From Struthio camelus (taxonomy: Eukaryota > Chordata > Aves > Struthioniformes > Struthionidae), in assembly GCF_040807025.1 (NCBI RefSeq), contig NC_090942.1:203476747-203540746 (forward strand): 64,000 bases of DNA, read 5' to 3'. The position numbers and the translations under genes are program-made. Positions 45,728 through 56,500 of the stretch are shown here, one piece after another (positions within the stretch are counted from its first letter, which is position 1; every line of letters starts with the position of its first letter). The notes below the pieces were generated by a model. The model did no database searches and had not been told where the DNA came from. It saw only the letters and a program-made list of their open reading frames with translations.

Positions 45728-48700
45728 CTGCACAGAGGGGACAAAATGCAAGTTAGTTAGCAGAGGCAAATCTTTCTAGGTGTCCAACAGAGGAACAGTA
45801 TCAGTCATCACAACCTTCCTATCTCATCCTCCACGTTGTTTTTTGCACTTAGCTATGTTCACAGCATGGTAACTTTTTCCCATACTGGGTTAAAAAGAGC
45901 TGCATTAAGCTTTCTCTCTGATAGGGCAGCAGTGTGGGGCTGGAAGGGGAACCTACCACTGTATTAAGGGTACTAACCAGAGAGATGTGGGGGGAACCCC
46001 ACCCAAAACAAAACCCACCACCACCAAAACAAGACCCCTACAGATTATGGGGCAGCATATAGCCACTGGTTATTGGGGAAGGTTCGTTAATACAATTTAG
46101 ATGGTGACCTGGCACAAAAAAAAAAAACCAAACAAACAAACATGGATGACAGACACAAGTCCCTTGCTGTTCCAACATGGTCATTTCAGGCAGCCTCTCT
46201 AAAGCCCAGCAGGAGCCAAGGTCCCAGTGATCAAACTGTCCCCTAGCCACTAAAGGGCAATCAGTCAGGGCTCTCAGGATGCCTGTAATAAAGTCATATA
46301 CATTCTTAGATACAAGACCAATCAGACCTAGAAGACTGAGGGGCAATCTGATCAACATGTATAAGTATCTGAAGGGGGGGTGTCAAGAGGATGAGGCCAG
46401 CCTCTTCTCCGTGGTGCCCAGCAACAGGACAAGAGGCAATGGGCAGAAACTGAACCACAGGAAGTTCCATCTGAACCTGAGAAAAAACTTCTTCACTGTG
46501 AGGGTGACAGAGCATTGGAACAGGTTGCCCAGAGAGGTGGTGGAGAGGAAGGAGGTATCTCCTCCACTGGAGATATTCAAAACCCGCCTGGACGCGATCC
46601 TGGGAAATATGCTCTGGAGGACCCTGCTTGAGCAGGGAGGTTGGACTTAGATGGTCTCCAGAGGTCCCTTCCAACCTCAACCATTCTGCGATTCTGTGAT
46701 CACTCTTCATATAACCAGAAAAACCTTTACTTCAAGTTGCAGGTTCATGTTCTGGGTGGCTGCCAACATAGTGACCAATATCTCTGAGCAAATATGTTCG
46801 TTGTTTTGGAAACCATGATGGCCACCAAAGAAATTTAGGTTATAGGGGTCACCCTGCAGTCTGCAGTCAAGAACTTTAAAAGTTTGATTTGTGCGTTCTG
46901 GACTTTAAACCAGTGTTGATGGAAAGTAGTTTACTGCTCTGGTGCCTAGAGTCTTCTATTAATCTGGGGAAGAAATGCCACTTACCTGTATCCAGGCCTC
47001 TTGAGATCTGTAAAAACAATTGCAAAATTGAAGTGTGTGCCCTTCTTCCGTGCTTCTGGGTAGACCTCTTTCACTAAACTCGTCAGCTCCTTTAGAGTTG
47101 CATCCATCCTAGTTTAAAAAAACAAAAACAAAAACACACACACTCATGTTCTCAAAAACAATAATAAAAGATTTCCAAAACCAATTTTACATGGACATCA
47201 ACATATTGCTATTACTTAACTGTACATTTCCTTGCCTTTGCATGCTTTCTGAAAATACCTGAAGAAGATTAAGACTTTACACGTTTAAACAATATAGTGA
47301 GGCATTTATTTCTCCACTGTAGGAGACTTCAAACAAAACTTTCAGATCTAAAGATCAGGTGACTAAAATTTGTCCTAGTTATCAGTTGTAACATCTGGGA
47401 GAATTCACCACCTACTGGACACTGGAAGCAATATGGTCTAGAGCATTAAAAACATGCACAAAGATGCACGCAAATAGTATTATCATTGCAAAATTATACA
47501 AATTCCCCCCCCCCCAATGTATGTTTCAACATCTGTTTTTCAGGTCTCTCCAAAAAATTATATTTAAACAACAGGGACTAGTTTTATATATTTATGCAAT
47601 GCACAGCATAAATACTTCATCTAAGATGACACACTAAGATAACTTTTTGCATATTAAATAAAACGTAGGAGGGGAAAAAAAAACCATGAAGAGACTTAGA
47701 TCACAATTTACATTTCTGCTCTAACAGGTAATACTCCTTTTCCCCCACCCTTCAACAAAAACAGTACTCAAACTCATTTACAGAATTTCAAGAACAAAAG
47801 GATCCAATCATAACAGCTAAAGCAGCTCTAATTATATAGACTGCATATTCACTCCAAGCTACAAAGTAACCAAAGAGCAGTGTGTTGACACACACAATGC
47901 CCGTTCTGACTTCTGCAGATGGCAGACGTCTCAGACATCATCAATAGCCTCGACTGAGTCCATAAATCCCATTGAGGAGCAAGTTAGAACTGCATGCTTT
48001 GCTAGCCACAGAAGTAGAGTTATTCAACTATACAATAACATACAAGGTATAAGCCTAAGAGAAATCTCGAAGGAGAAACCAGATTAGAAGATTGCCTTTC
48101 AAAGTGAGTTAGGCTTCCTTCAAAACACCTAAAGCAAAAACTAACACTTTAGCAACACACCCTAGAGTAGTTCTCCAAGCTAAATTTGGAAGCAATAAAG
48201 GCAGGTGCCTATTAAACCGCTGTTACCGGACCATATAAAAGGAAAAAACGCTACTCCACCCTCCAGAGGCTCTAACTCACTTAAACCAACCCACCGGTCA
48301 GACAACACTCCCGACCTTCTAGGACAGGCACTTCTACTGAAAAACTGGCTCGTTAACAATAAAGTCAACCACCGGCTGAGGAAGAAGAGAGCCGCGGTGT
48401 TGACCGTCCGCCTTGTAACAATCACAGATTCCCCGAAACACGCGTCCCTGCCGACGCGCCTCAGTAACGCTGCCGCCGAGGCGCTGCAGGGGCGGCCGGC
48501 CGCCGCCGAGCCGCGACGGCCGCGGAGGGAAGCGCCCCGGCCAGCACCGCCCGGCAGCCGGCACTCACCAGGTGTAGATCTGCAGCTCGCTGGAGGGCAC
48601 GTTGCCGCGGGAGAACTCGTCCATGCGGTGGTGCCGCCCGTTGTTGGTGGTGAAGACGCGCAGCAGCAGCGGGCACGTCTGCGGAGCGGGGGCAGCGGGA

Positions 48701-48885
48701 GAGTCAGGGCCGCCGCCGCACCTTCCCCCTCCCTCCGCCCCAGCCTGGCGGCCGAGGCCCCCCTCCCCTCCCCTCCCAGCCCCGCGGAGGAGGGCGCGGA
48801 GCCGCCCCGGTACCTTTTCCCGGTCGATCGGCTTCTCGGGCTCCTTCTTAATCTCCTCCTGGGTGACGCGCGACTCCACCGCCAT
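45571..48885 (-). CDS. SAP18: SAP18, 18-kDa Sin3-associated polypeptide
   Basis: SAP18 is a ubiquitin-fold subunit of the nuclear ASAP/PSAP complexes (with RNPS1 and Acinus or Pinin), which act in splicing and at exon junctions; it also links to the Sin3-HDAC co-repressor. Four exons (48885-48814, 48678-48569, 47108-46986, 45727-45571) join in phase to 153 residues, the human length. The sequence is almost identical to human: [78 protein letters not shown], and a tail ending PPSSRMRPY. The ATG has A at -3 and G at +4. It is convergent with SKA3 and has its own CpG-island promoter. Confidence 0.97.
45728..46985 (-). other. SAP18 intron 3
   Basis: The intron contains one plus-strand CR1 3' end (46325-46703), antisense to SAP18. 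I see nothing else in it. Confidence 0.85.
46325..46703 (+). mobile_element. CR1 LINE, 3' end with terminal octamers
   Basis: The plus strand encodes the CR1 ORF2 C-terminus: [35 protein letters not shown] and [10 protein letters not shown]. It ends with AGGTCCCTTCCAACCTCAAC and the CR1 tail ATTCTGCG ATTCTGTG. The open frame (about 120 codons to a stop) suggests a younger copy than the others. It is 5'-truncated, as most CR1 copies are. Confidence 0.93.
46986..47108 (-). CDS. SAP18: SAP18 coding exon 3
   Basis: The 123-bp exon encodes (W)[39 protein letters not shown] and Y. It is identical in pattern to the human exon. The donor is GTAAGTG; the acceptor is AAACTAG with a poor pyrimidine tract. 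Confidence 0.97.
47109..48568 (-). other. SAP18 intron 2
   Basis: The intron is AT-rich at its 3' end and GC-rich near exon 2. It holds a C-run at 47506-47515. No other feature was recognised. Confidence 0.75.
48569..48678 (-). CDS. SAP18: SAP18 coding exon 2
   Basis: The 110-bp exon encodes [20 protein letters not shown] and [16 protein letters not shown], then TG of Trp. The acceptor is CTCCGCAG and the donor GTGAGTG. It is the same as the human sequence. Confidence 0.97.
48679..48813 (-). other. SAP18: SAP18 intron 1, short and in-frame open
   Basis: The intron is 135 bp, a multiple of three, and has no stop in the SAP18 frame. The donor is AAG/GTACCG and the acceptor CTCCGCAG. Retention would insert 45 Gly/Ala/Arg-rich residues. 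Confidence 0.85.
48814..48885 (-). CDS. SAP18: SAP18 coding exon 1
   Basis: The exon encodes 24 residues, [20 protein letters not shown] and DREK, ending in phase 0 before GTACCG. It is identical to the human N-terminus, so the ATG is certain despite an open frame upstream. Confidence 0.97.
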
Positions 48886-48889
48886 GTTA
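48879..48889 (-). promoter_or_regulatory. SAP18: YY1-like element over the SAP18 start codon
   Basis: The minus strand reads AACATGGCGGT, close to the YY1 consensus AANATGGCGGC. The ATG of the motif is the initiator codon, a placement known for YY1 sites in housekeeping genes. Confidence 0.5.
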
Positions 48890-48952
48890 CCCCCGCCACG
48901 GGCCGCGCCAGGCTGGGGCGGAGCCCCGGATGTCTCGGGAGGCGGGGTCAAG

Positions 48953-48962
48953 TCTCGCGAGA
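48953..48962. promoter_or_regulatory. TCTCGCGAGA palindrome, SAP18 promoter
   Basis: Exact copy of the BANP-type element, 68 bases upstream of the SAP18 ATG. The second exact copy in the window is in the MRPL57/SKA3 promoter. Confidence 0.75.
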
Positions 48963-49350
48963 GCAACGTGCGCAGCGAGCCAGCGGCGGGGCGGGGCGGG
49001 CCGCGCGCAGGCGCCGAGGGCAGGGGGCGGGGGGGGCCGCCTCCGCCGTCCCGCGGCCGTTGGCGGTTGGCCGTTGGCAGCCGGCGCGGCCGCTGAGGGG
49101 GCGCCCGGGGCGAAGAGGTGGCTTCCAGCGGGGGAAGCGTCCGCGGCCCGCCACAGGGTCTGGGGGAAACGGCTGCACCGAGCGCTGCCTGCTGGGGACG
49201 GAGCCGCAGCAACGCTGGGCTGGCCCGGCCCGCAGGTCCGCCGCCGGCGTTGGTGGTTACCCGGGCGGCGGCGCAGGCTGCCCGGCTCTGCGGTGCCGTC
49301 CCCTGGGCCCGCCTCGGCGCCGTCCTGGCCCAGGGCCTGCTCACTGCCGG

Positions 49351-50104
49351 AGCTGCGCTCTGGCGTGTCGCGATTACTGACAAGTTGCTTTAACAGGGCC
49401 GTTGAACGGTTCTTCCTAAAACCCGAAAACACTCAGGCCGGGGTCACTGGTCTGAGCAGAATATCTCCTCCCTCAGCCTCTGCTTTGGCTGTGGTAGGAT
49501 GCGTTGTAATAAGCTTCTCTCCTTGTTCTGTTCCATTTCGTGTTCGCAAACTAATTCTCTAAAGCGTTGCCTGCGTTCTCTAATACTTAGGGAAGCTTTT
49601 AATAAGCTAATGCTATTTATGCCTCGTAGAGAAGGACATTGCTATAGGGGAAAAGGTATAAACAGATGTCTAATGTAGACAAATATGTAATAAAACCCCC
49701 TGCCATAGCTAGGGGTAGATTAAAATGAATTAGAAACGGGTAAATCGTATTTAGAATTTAGCTTCCTTTAATACGCTGGAAAGACCAAACATATGCTTTC
49801 CATTTATGGTCTTGTTTTTCCAAGAACAGGTTGTTATATTAAGTCAAATGTAAGTCTGCTGTTGCGTGTTACAAAGGAAGACGGAGATGTGAGTTTCTGA
49901 TGTGATAACTTTTCATATTGGGAGTTGTTTGTTCTTCAGGTCTGAATTGGGAGGGTGTATTTGTTTTGATGGAATTTACACTTACATAATTTATTGAACT
50001 GCTGTGAATTTATCTCTCATGTCATGAGTAATAAGAAATTCAATTCTTCTGTAAAATGATGCAGAAATACATGTGTTTGCAGATGCAGCATATGCAAGTT
50101 TCAG
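49351..50104. other. Intergenic DNA right of SAP18
   Basis: Composition falls from GC-rich to AT-rich. No gene or repeat was recognised. Confidence 0.5.
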
Positions 50105-50111
50105 AGACTTC

Positions 50112-50545
50112 ATGGGATCCCTGAGGTGGGAAGGGGCCTGTGGAGACCAGCTAGTCCAGCCCCGCTACTCAAGGCAGGGTGAACTACAGCAGGTTGTTCA
50201 GGGCCGTTTCCAGTGAGGTTTTGAATATCTCCAGGGACAGAGAGTCCACAGGCTCTCTTGGGCAGCCTGCTACAGTGTTTGACCACTAGAAGAAAGACAA
50301 CTTTTTTCTTATGTTTAAATGAAATTTTCTGGTATTTCAATTTGTGCCCATTGTCTCTTGACTTTTCTCTGGATAGCACCGAGAAGAGCGTGACTGTCTT
50401 CTTTACTCTGCCTCATCAGACGTCTATGCGCAGTGATAAGATTCCCCCCTCCCTCCTGCCCAAGCCTTTTCTAGTCTGGGCTAAACTATCGCAGCTCTCT
50501 CAGCCTCTCCTGACATGACCGATGCTCCAGCTGCTTGATCATCCC
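50112..50545 (-). mobile_element. CR1 LINE 3' fragment (minus strand)
   Basis: Read on the plus strand it shows the complement of a CR1 3' end: GGGAAGGGGCCTGTGGAGAC, CTACAGCAGGTTG, TTTTGAATATCTCCAGGGAC, TTTGTGCCCATTG and CTCTCTCAGCCTCTCCTGAC in the usual CR1 order. It has many substitutions and is old. The edges are approximate. Confidence 0.85.
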
Positions 50546-53500
50546 ATTAAACTATGTTTAACACTATATTTTGTTGAGAATTATTATGGAGGTACAGTTT
50601 ACTGAAAAAGTAGTGCTAAACTAAGCAATAAATAGTTACATTATTTAGAGATTAAAATTGTTACAATTGTAACATATTTATTACTTAGGTGTGTCTTAGT
50701 GTGCCTGTGTTTCTCATAATTTTATGTTGATACCTGACGCAGAGGACTGCACAGAATTTTGTGGTACCAAAGCTATGGATCAGGGTCCACTTCCAGCAAT
50801 GTCCTTTCCTAGGTAAGGAGATTCATGGCAGATTTACGTATGTGCTGGGTTGCTTTCCTGAGTAAAAGTCTAGTGTCAGAGAGAAATAAATATAACTGCA
50901 CTATGAAAAAGCATATACTTGCTAAACTATTATAACTGTTGAAATAGATAGGCAGAAAGGGTGATGTATTTTTAGCTCCACGTTTCCAAACCCAGTAGAT
51001 AGTATTTTCAGTCTATTAATTATGTAAGAGTCTACAAGGGGGGAAAATGACAAAAATACACTCACCTATTAGGCTTCTGTAGATATCATAAAGAAGAAAA
51101 AGGATTGTGGATCTAGAGTAAAAAAAACTGCAGTTCACTAGTAATATAACTAACAACAATGGGTTTAAAATGTTGGTTTATGGCACAGTTAACACAAGAC
51201 AAGAGAACCAACAACCCATTAGAGTTTGCTCTCAGCCTTTAATGACTTTCTTTTGTATTGGCTTGGACAGTATTGTGTAGTTTTTAATCTATATTAAGTT
51301 ATAGCGTATCATCAGTTTATTATCAAAGGAAATGACTCAGCCACATGACCATTTGCAGGATTTGATTTCCCAGGCAACAATACAGTTTATTACATTGCTA
51401 AAATTAATTGTATTTGTCTTGATAATAATATGCTTTGGGTTTAGGATGTGAACCACCATTTTCAAAACAAAGGAATTTATGTCTAGGATCAGGTATCGTA
51501 AAAGAACAGCTGTAACAAATAAAGCACAATTTTGTTATGAATCTAAGTAGTTCCTTCTGTTAGAACTTTTGAATGCTTTATTTACGTGAAAATGACCTAA
51601 TGTACTTGAGTTTTAAGAAAATTCAAGCATGACTTAATTTATTATTCATGAACTATATAACAATCACAATTTATTTTCAGTCTGAAATTTAGATTCTTGT
51701 CTATGTTACGTATTTGGAAGAGAAAAGTAGAAATTACTTGAAAATGAAAATGTAAGTCTGTGATCTGTAACATGGATTTCAGCATGCAGGTATTACTGGA
51801 CAGAGCACAGTCTGTTTAAATAAAGCGCAGCAGAGTAAACTGGATCCCCACCAATTTTGATGGCGGTCCCTCATGTACCTGAGTTAATCTCACGGCTTGC
51901 TGTTGCCAAAAGAAGGGGATTTCGCTTCCTGTTGCTTGTCCTTATTCTCAATCATGTGATTTGTTTCCACCTCTCTGCCAGCTCTGGCCCTCACCAGATG
52001 TGTCCAGGAGTAGACTAAATTCACTAATTTAAGAGAGAAGTATCCAGCTGGGGGTTAGTTTTCTGTCAGTTTATTGTGTTTGACGCTTTCTAGGCCAATT
52101 CAATAGACGTGGTGGGAGCGAGTGGCCAGGAGTGGCTGGGAGGAGGGAGGGGGCAGGACTGGAGCAGGGTCTGTTCCTTGAGGGGCCTGAAGCGGCTGAT
52201 TGCTTCACCCTCTCTTAACATTTTCTTCAGTTTTGTTTGTTTGGAGAGGTCTTTTTTTCCCCTTGCTTGTCAGGGATACTGTGTTAGGTCCCAGCTTGCC
52301 CTAGTGTATGCTATAAAGAAAATGGAAGCTTTTCACTGGAGTAGTGAAACAGCAGAAGACCGTATATGTAAGCAAGTCTCCATTGTAAAGGAGATACACA
52401 AAATATGAATGAAACATTTTCTGATATGAGCGTCCACTAAGTTTGTAGAGAACTGAAACAAGTGGTCTTGGATGCGTGAGTTGCCTCTTTAACAATTGTT
52501 AGCACACATTCCCATTTAAGTGGCTGTTTAAATAGTGAACTTTTCATTGTTTTTGGGAGCATCTAAAAAGGTATGAACGAGAACCCGTTTTGGTGCCGCC
52601 AGGATATGGAGCTTGGCAAAGCTCCCACAGCCAGTTAGAGCTCTGCCTGGAAAAGCACCCACTGAGGTAAACCTCAAAGAACTGGAAAAAAATGTAGTAG
52701 ATGACCAGAAACTGCGAACATTTCAGATCTGTGAATATACTGAACTTCACTTCAAAGGAGCTGAATTAGCCTCACCCTCTGCAGCATGCTATCTGCAGGT
52801 GTCCAAGGCTCCCAGGTTATCTGGCCTGTGGATTTGTGAGTTTTTGCTAACGAGGACTATATACCACTCCTTAATTTTTCATGGTTATATATGTATCCAA
52901 TAAAGCTTGTTTGTTGAAGAGCTGACGGTCTTTATCATGGCTGTGGAAAGTTCAACTGCCTTTCTATCCTAATTTATCTTTTTTGGCAACAGCATGATCA
53001 TGTTTTGAACCTCTTGACAATCCACTTAGTGATTCAAAACTCAAATTTGATGGAGCTTCTACTGCAGAGAGGCTTTAACTGGGGGGGTCAAAGTTGGAAG
53101 AATAGCATTACATTTTCTTTGCCAATGTGATTGCTGGCATTTCCTTTAGTAGTATTTTTTTCTCCTGTATTTTATACTAAAGTTAGTGTAGATTTTGAAA
53201 AGTGATACCGTGTCTGCAGTGCTGCTCGAAAATAATACAGTTTTCATTGACGCTTCAGTTGAATAAGATGTTTTGCCTCACTGTCCTGTCTTGCATTGAG
53301 ATGATTTGGCATCACAAAATGCACCACGGTGCACCAACTGTTGGGCTTTTCTGGTCTGATTCAACTTGTATGTGCAGTCGGAGGGGCAGTGAGTCAGATA
53401 ACGTGGTCTCCTGCAACAGCAGTGTGCAGATGACACAGCAGCCAAATAGCTCAGCGCTGGAGCGCAGTCAGTTCACAGATGAGGAATAGTTATTTCACTC

Positions 53501-56500
53501 ACCAAAGGGAAGCAAAGAAAGAAGTTGGGAGTGTTTGCATCCATGGTGCAATCTGCATGGCTGACAGTACAAAAACGCAACTGGTCAGTTAGTCTCCGAG
53601 TGCTCCTGGATGCCCTGCCCTGGTGAGCGTTCCTGGCGTCTATTTTTATAAAGTAGATGAGAACAGACAGCACAACATTCTCTCTCCAGCCCAAGGATAG
53701 GTGAACGTACCTGTGACGGTTGTTGGTTGTTCCAATAAATGCGTTGTTGGAAGGTGCTTAGCTTCTGCCATACTGCAATATGACATAACGTATAGCATAA
53801 TGGTGCATAGCAGGCTGTCAGTAAGCGCAGTATGAGCAGGTACATAGAAAAGAGCATCCTCTGTGGTCGTGTGTACTGTTCAGCAGACACTGCTCTTAAA
53901 CACTGGCGTAGGAACAGAATCTGAAAAATCAGACATATGGGATCTAAACCTGCATGCGTATTACAGGGGAGTTCCAAGTGAAAGACTCGCAGGATTTGGC
54001 TGTTAGTTTGTAACATATAAAAGGACTCTGCCACTGTGTATGTAAGACAGGCGGGGATGCCAGGACAGTATACTAACTCAAGAGCACCAAGACTTGACTG
54101 CCTGGGAGGAATCTATACTTGTGTATACATTGTATATATAGGTTCTGCTTACTCTAACGTCTTCAGAAGGACCACTAGTTGATAAAAAGGCTTTGAAGCT
54201 GGTTTAATACTACACATGATTGCAAAGTTATCATTTAACAGTTAAGTCATGATAACAGTTAAGTCATGAGAGCACTGATCAATCTGCAAGGGCTTGCGTA
54301 CTCTCCAGGAACATAAACGTTGCAGGAAAGGCAGAGCTGTGTAAACAAGTAGCCTCACACTTACTGTTGTAAGACCCTGTTTCTAGTTGTTGCGATGTTG
54401 CCAGATGTTGTAATTGTGCCGTTCAGATGGAACTATTCCAGATCAGGTGTTTCCTCAGGATGCATTTTTTTTTCAGTTTCAGAAAAAATGTTTCTGAGAA
54501 CAATGCTAGGCAGATGAGAGTTATTTCTTGTCATATTTCTGCTATGTTTTGTTCGTGTTAAATACCTACAGCTGTTTGTCTGCAAACCTGCAGCATTCAC
54601 ATACTTTTGAGAAGGAAATACAATTTGGCAGGGATGCTTACTCACGTGTCAGAATGTTCTCGTTAAAAAGCAAATATACCTGATTGAGTTATAATCTTTT
54701 AAAAAAGGCACTTTATCCATAGTCACTACAGATGTGCCAGCGTTGGGCAGCTAAATTCTATTAGGTAGGCGGCAGTGAGGAACAGAGGATGTGCTCCTGT
54801 CCAGGTTCCCCGAGCAGCCGAAGGAGAGAGTTGGAGTGCAGCTTTGTAGCACTGCAGACCAGCCTAGTGAACAACCATTTGCGATTTAAATGAACAATAG
54901 AGCACATACGCTACATGCAAGAGAAGTCTGCTGGCGCAAATGATAGCGACTATTTGAATTTCACCTGAAAGAGACCAGAATATACTAGAACTTGTAATTT
55001 TCAACAGAGGAGGACAGAATTCAGTTTCAAGGAAAGAAAAAGTAAGTCTTACTAAGTCACGAACAATTGTTTTCTTCTCCATGCAAATATACATTAAGAT
55101 GCAGTGGTCAGAGGCACTAAATATTCTATTGATTTTTCCTGGCGGAGTATAGACTCAGAGTTACAAAATACAAAAATTAAGGAAGAAATGTTGCCAGAAT
55201 CTAAACCTGGATTTCATTAAAATGTGTTGTCATTTCACTATAAAATACATCTGCTACAATGTTCCAGAAATTTTAGACACACAATAGAGTAATAAACTGA
55301 TCTTATAACCTGGGCAGTATTCTACCACAGATTCTTGTTCCCCACCCCCCCTACTGTTTGTATTAAATTACCTCAGTAAAGAAATGTTCATACGCTGCAG
55401 GTAAGGAGTAAATGGGTTGTTACGGTGAGTGGACATTTTAAAAATGGCCTATGAGATATGTTTTATGGAGAGGACAACTAACATCAGAAGTTTGTCGGAC
55501 TATAAAATTCATTAGAAGTAGTTAAGTGGGCGGTATGGGCCCCTTTCTGTGCTCCTTCGTAGCAGTTTCCTGGTTTTTTTCTTTTTCTGGGGCAGCTCCA
55601 CTAGTGATAGCAGCACTGGAAACCCTGGCGGAAACCCTCATGCTAAGGTTTCTTTCATCACTGGTGCTTTTCCCAGCGTGACCTGCTGGTCTTGCTGTCC
55701 CTGCTGTGCTAAACCAGTTAGTCTGCCAGGGAGCACTGGGGCCGGCTGCTCGGAGGGCAGCAGCATGATCCTCGAGGCGTCACTGTGGCAATGCCGGCGC
55801 ATCCCCCTCACACCACCGTCCCCTGGCAGAGGTGTCCTTAATGCTGCCTGCCAGGTTTCCTGTGCAGACACGTCCTTCCCTGGCTGTTTCCCAGGTTAGT
55901 ATTATCCCATCCTTGAGCAAGGCACAAGGACGTCCGAGAAGGAGGTGACTATCTACTTTGCGTAGTCACAGTCTGGCTCATGCTTTGGGGGAAACATTTC
56001 AGTGAACAAGAACATTCCAGTGAACAAGAATTAACAGATCAGGTTGATGGTTATGTCAGCATCTTCCCCCTAAATATCTATCCTTTTCTCTTTCCATGGA
56101 AGAATGATATTAAAAGAATCAAGGCTTTTCCCCTAAATATTTTTTGATAGAAAATTCCAAGAGAGCTGACTATGTCTTAGCACATACATTTTCTATACGG
56201 CTCTATGAGTATGCTGCTCTTCAGCTTCCCGTGCCTCTCTATAAGTTATCAGTATGTGGCACGCACAATTTCTATTGAAAATAGTAGAAGAATGATGAAT
56301 CCCACACACTGGGCCAGATATTTCCTCCTTTTTCACTCCTGCCCCAGGATGGTCATAACACAAAGAGTATCCCTGTATTTATGGCATTTCACACTGATTC
56401 TTTTATAACAACTAAACTGTTGATAAATAAATCCTCTCTTGTCAGACTACACTCACAACAATAGTAATATTCAGCTTTATTCGGCATTGTTCTGGGATTC

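Larger units (their letters stand above)
48380..49350. promoter_or_regulatory. CpG-island promoter of SAP18
   Basis: GC-rich, CpG-dense block covering exons 1-2 and the upstream region. It contains TCTCGCGAGA (48953-48962), GGGGCGG boxes (about 48988-49000) and a YY1-like core over the start codon. No gene diverging to the right was recognised, although such islands often start a transcript on both sides. Confidence 0.85.

Noticed and set aside
48205..49380. 391-codon plus-strand ORF over the SAP18 promoter
   Set aside because: It is opposite SAP18 exons 1-2 in GC-rich DNA. The Arg/Pro/Ala-rich composition and lack of any family mark it as a compositional artefact.
48886..49383. In-frame N-terminal extension of SAP18
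   Set aside because: The frame is open upstream of the ATG, but there is no upstream ATG in this frame, and the protein from the chosen ATG has exactly the human start and length.
53640..53760. LTR-like TATAAAG followed by AATAAA about 87 bases later
   Set aside because: No matching terminal repeat, primer-binding site, polypurine tract or target duplication could be seen nearby.
53585..54034. 149-codon minus-strand ORF
   Set aside because: A few stop-free runs of this length are expected by chance in 64 kb and six frames. No domain, promoter or splice context was recognised.
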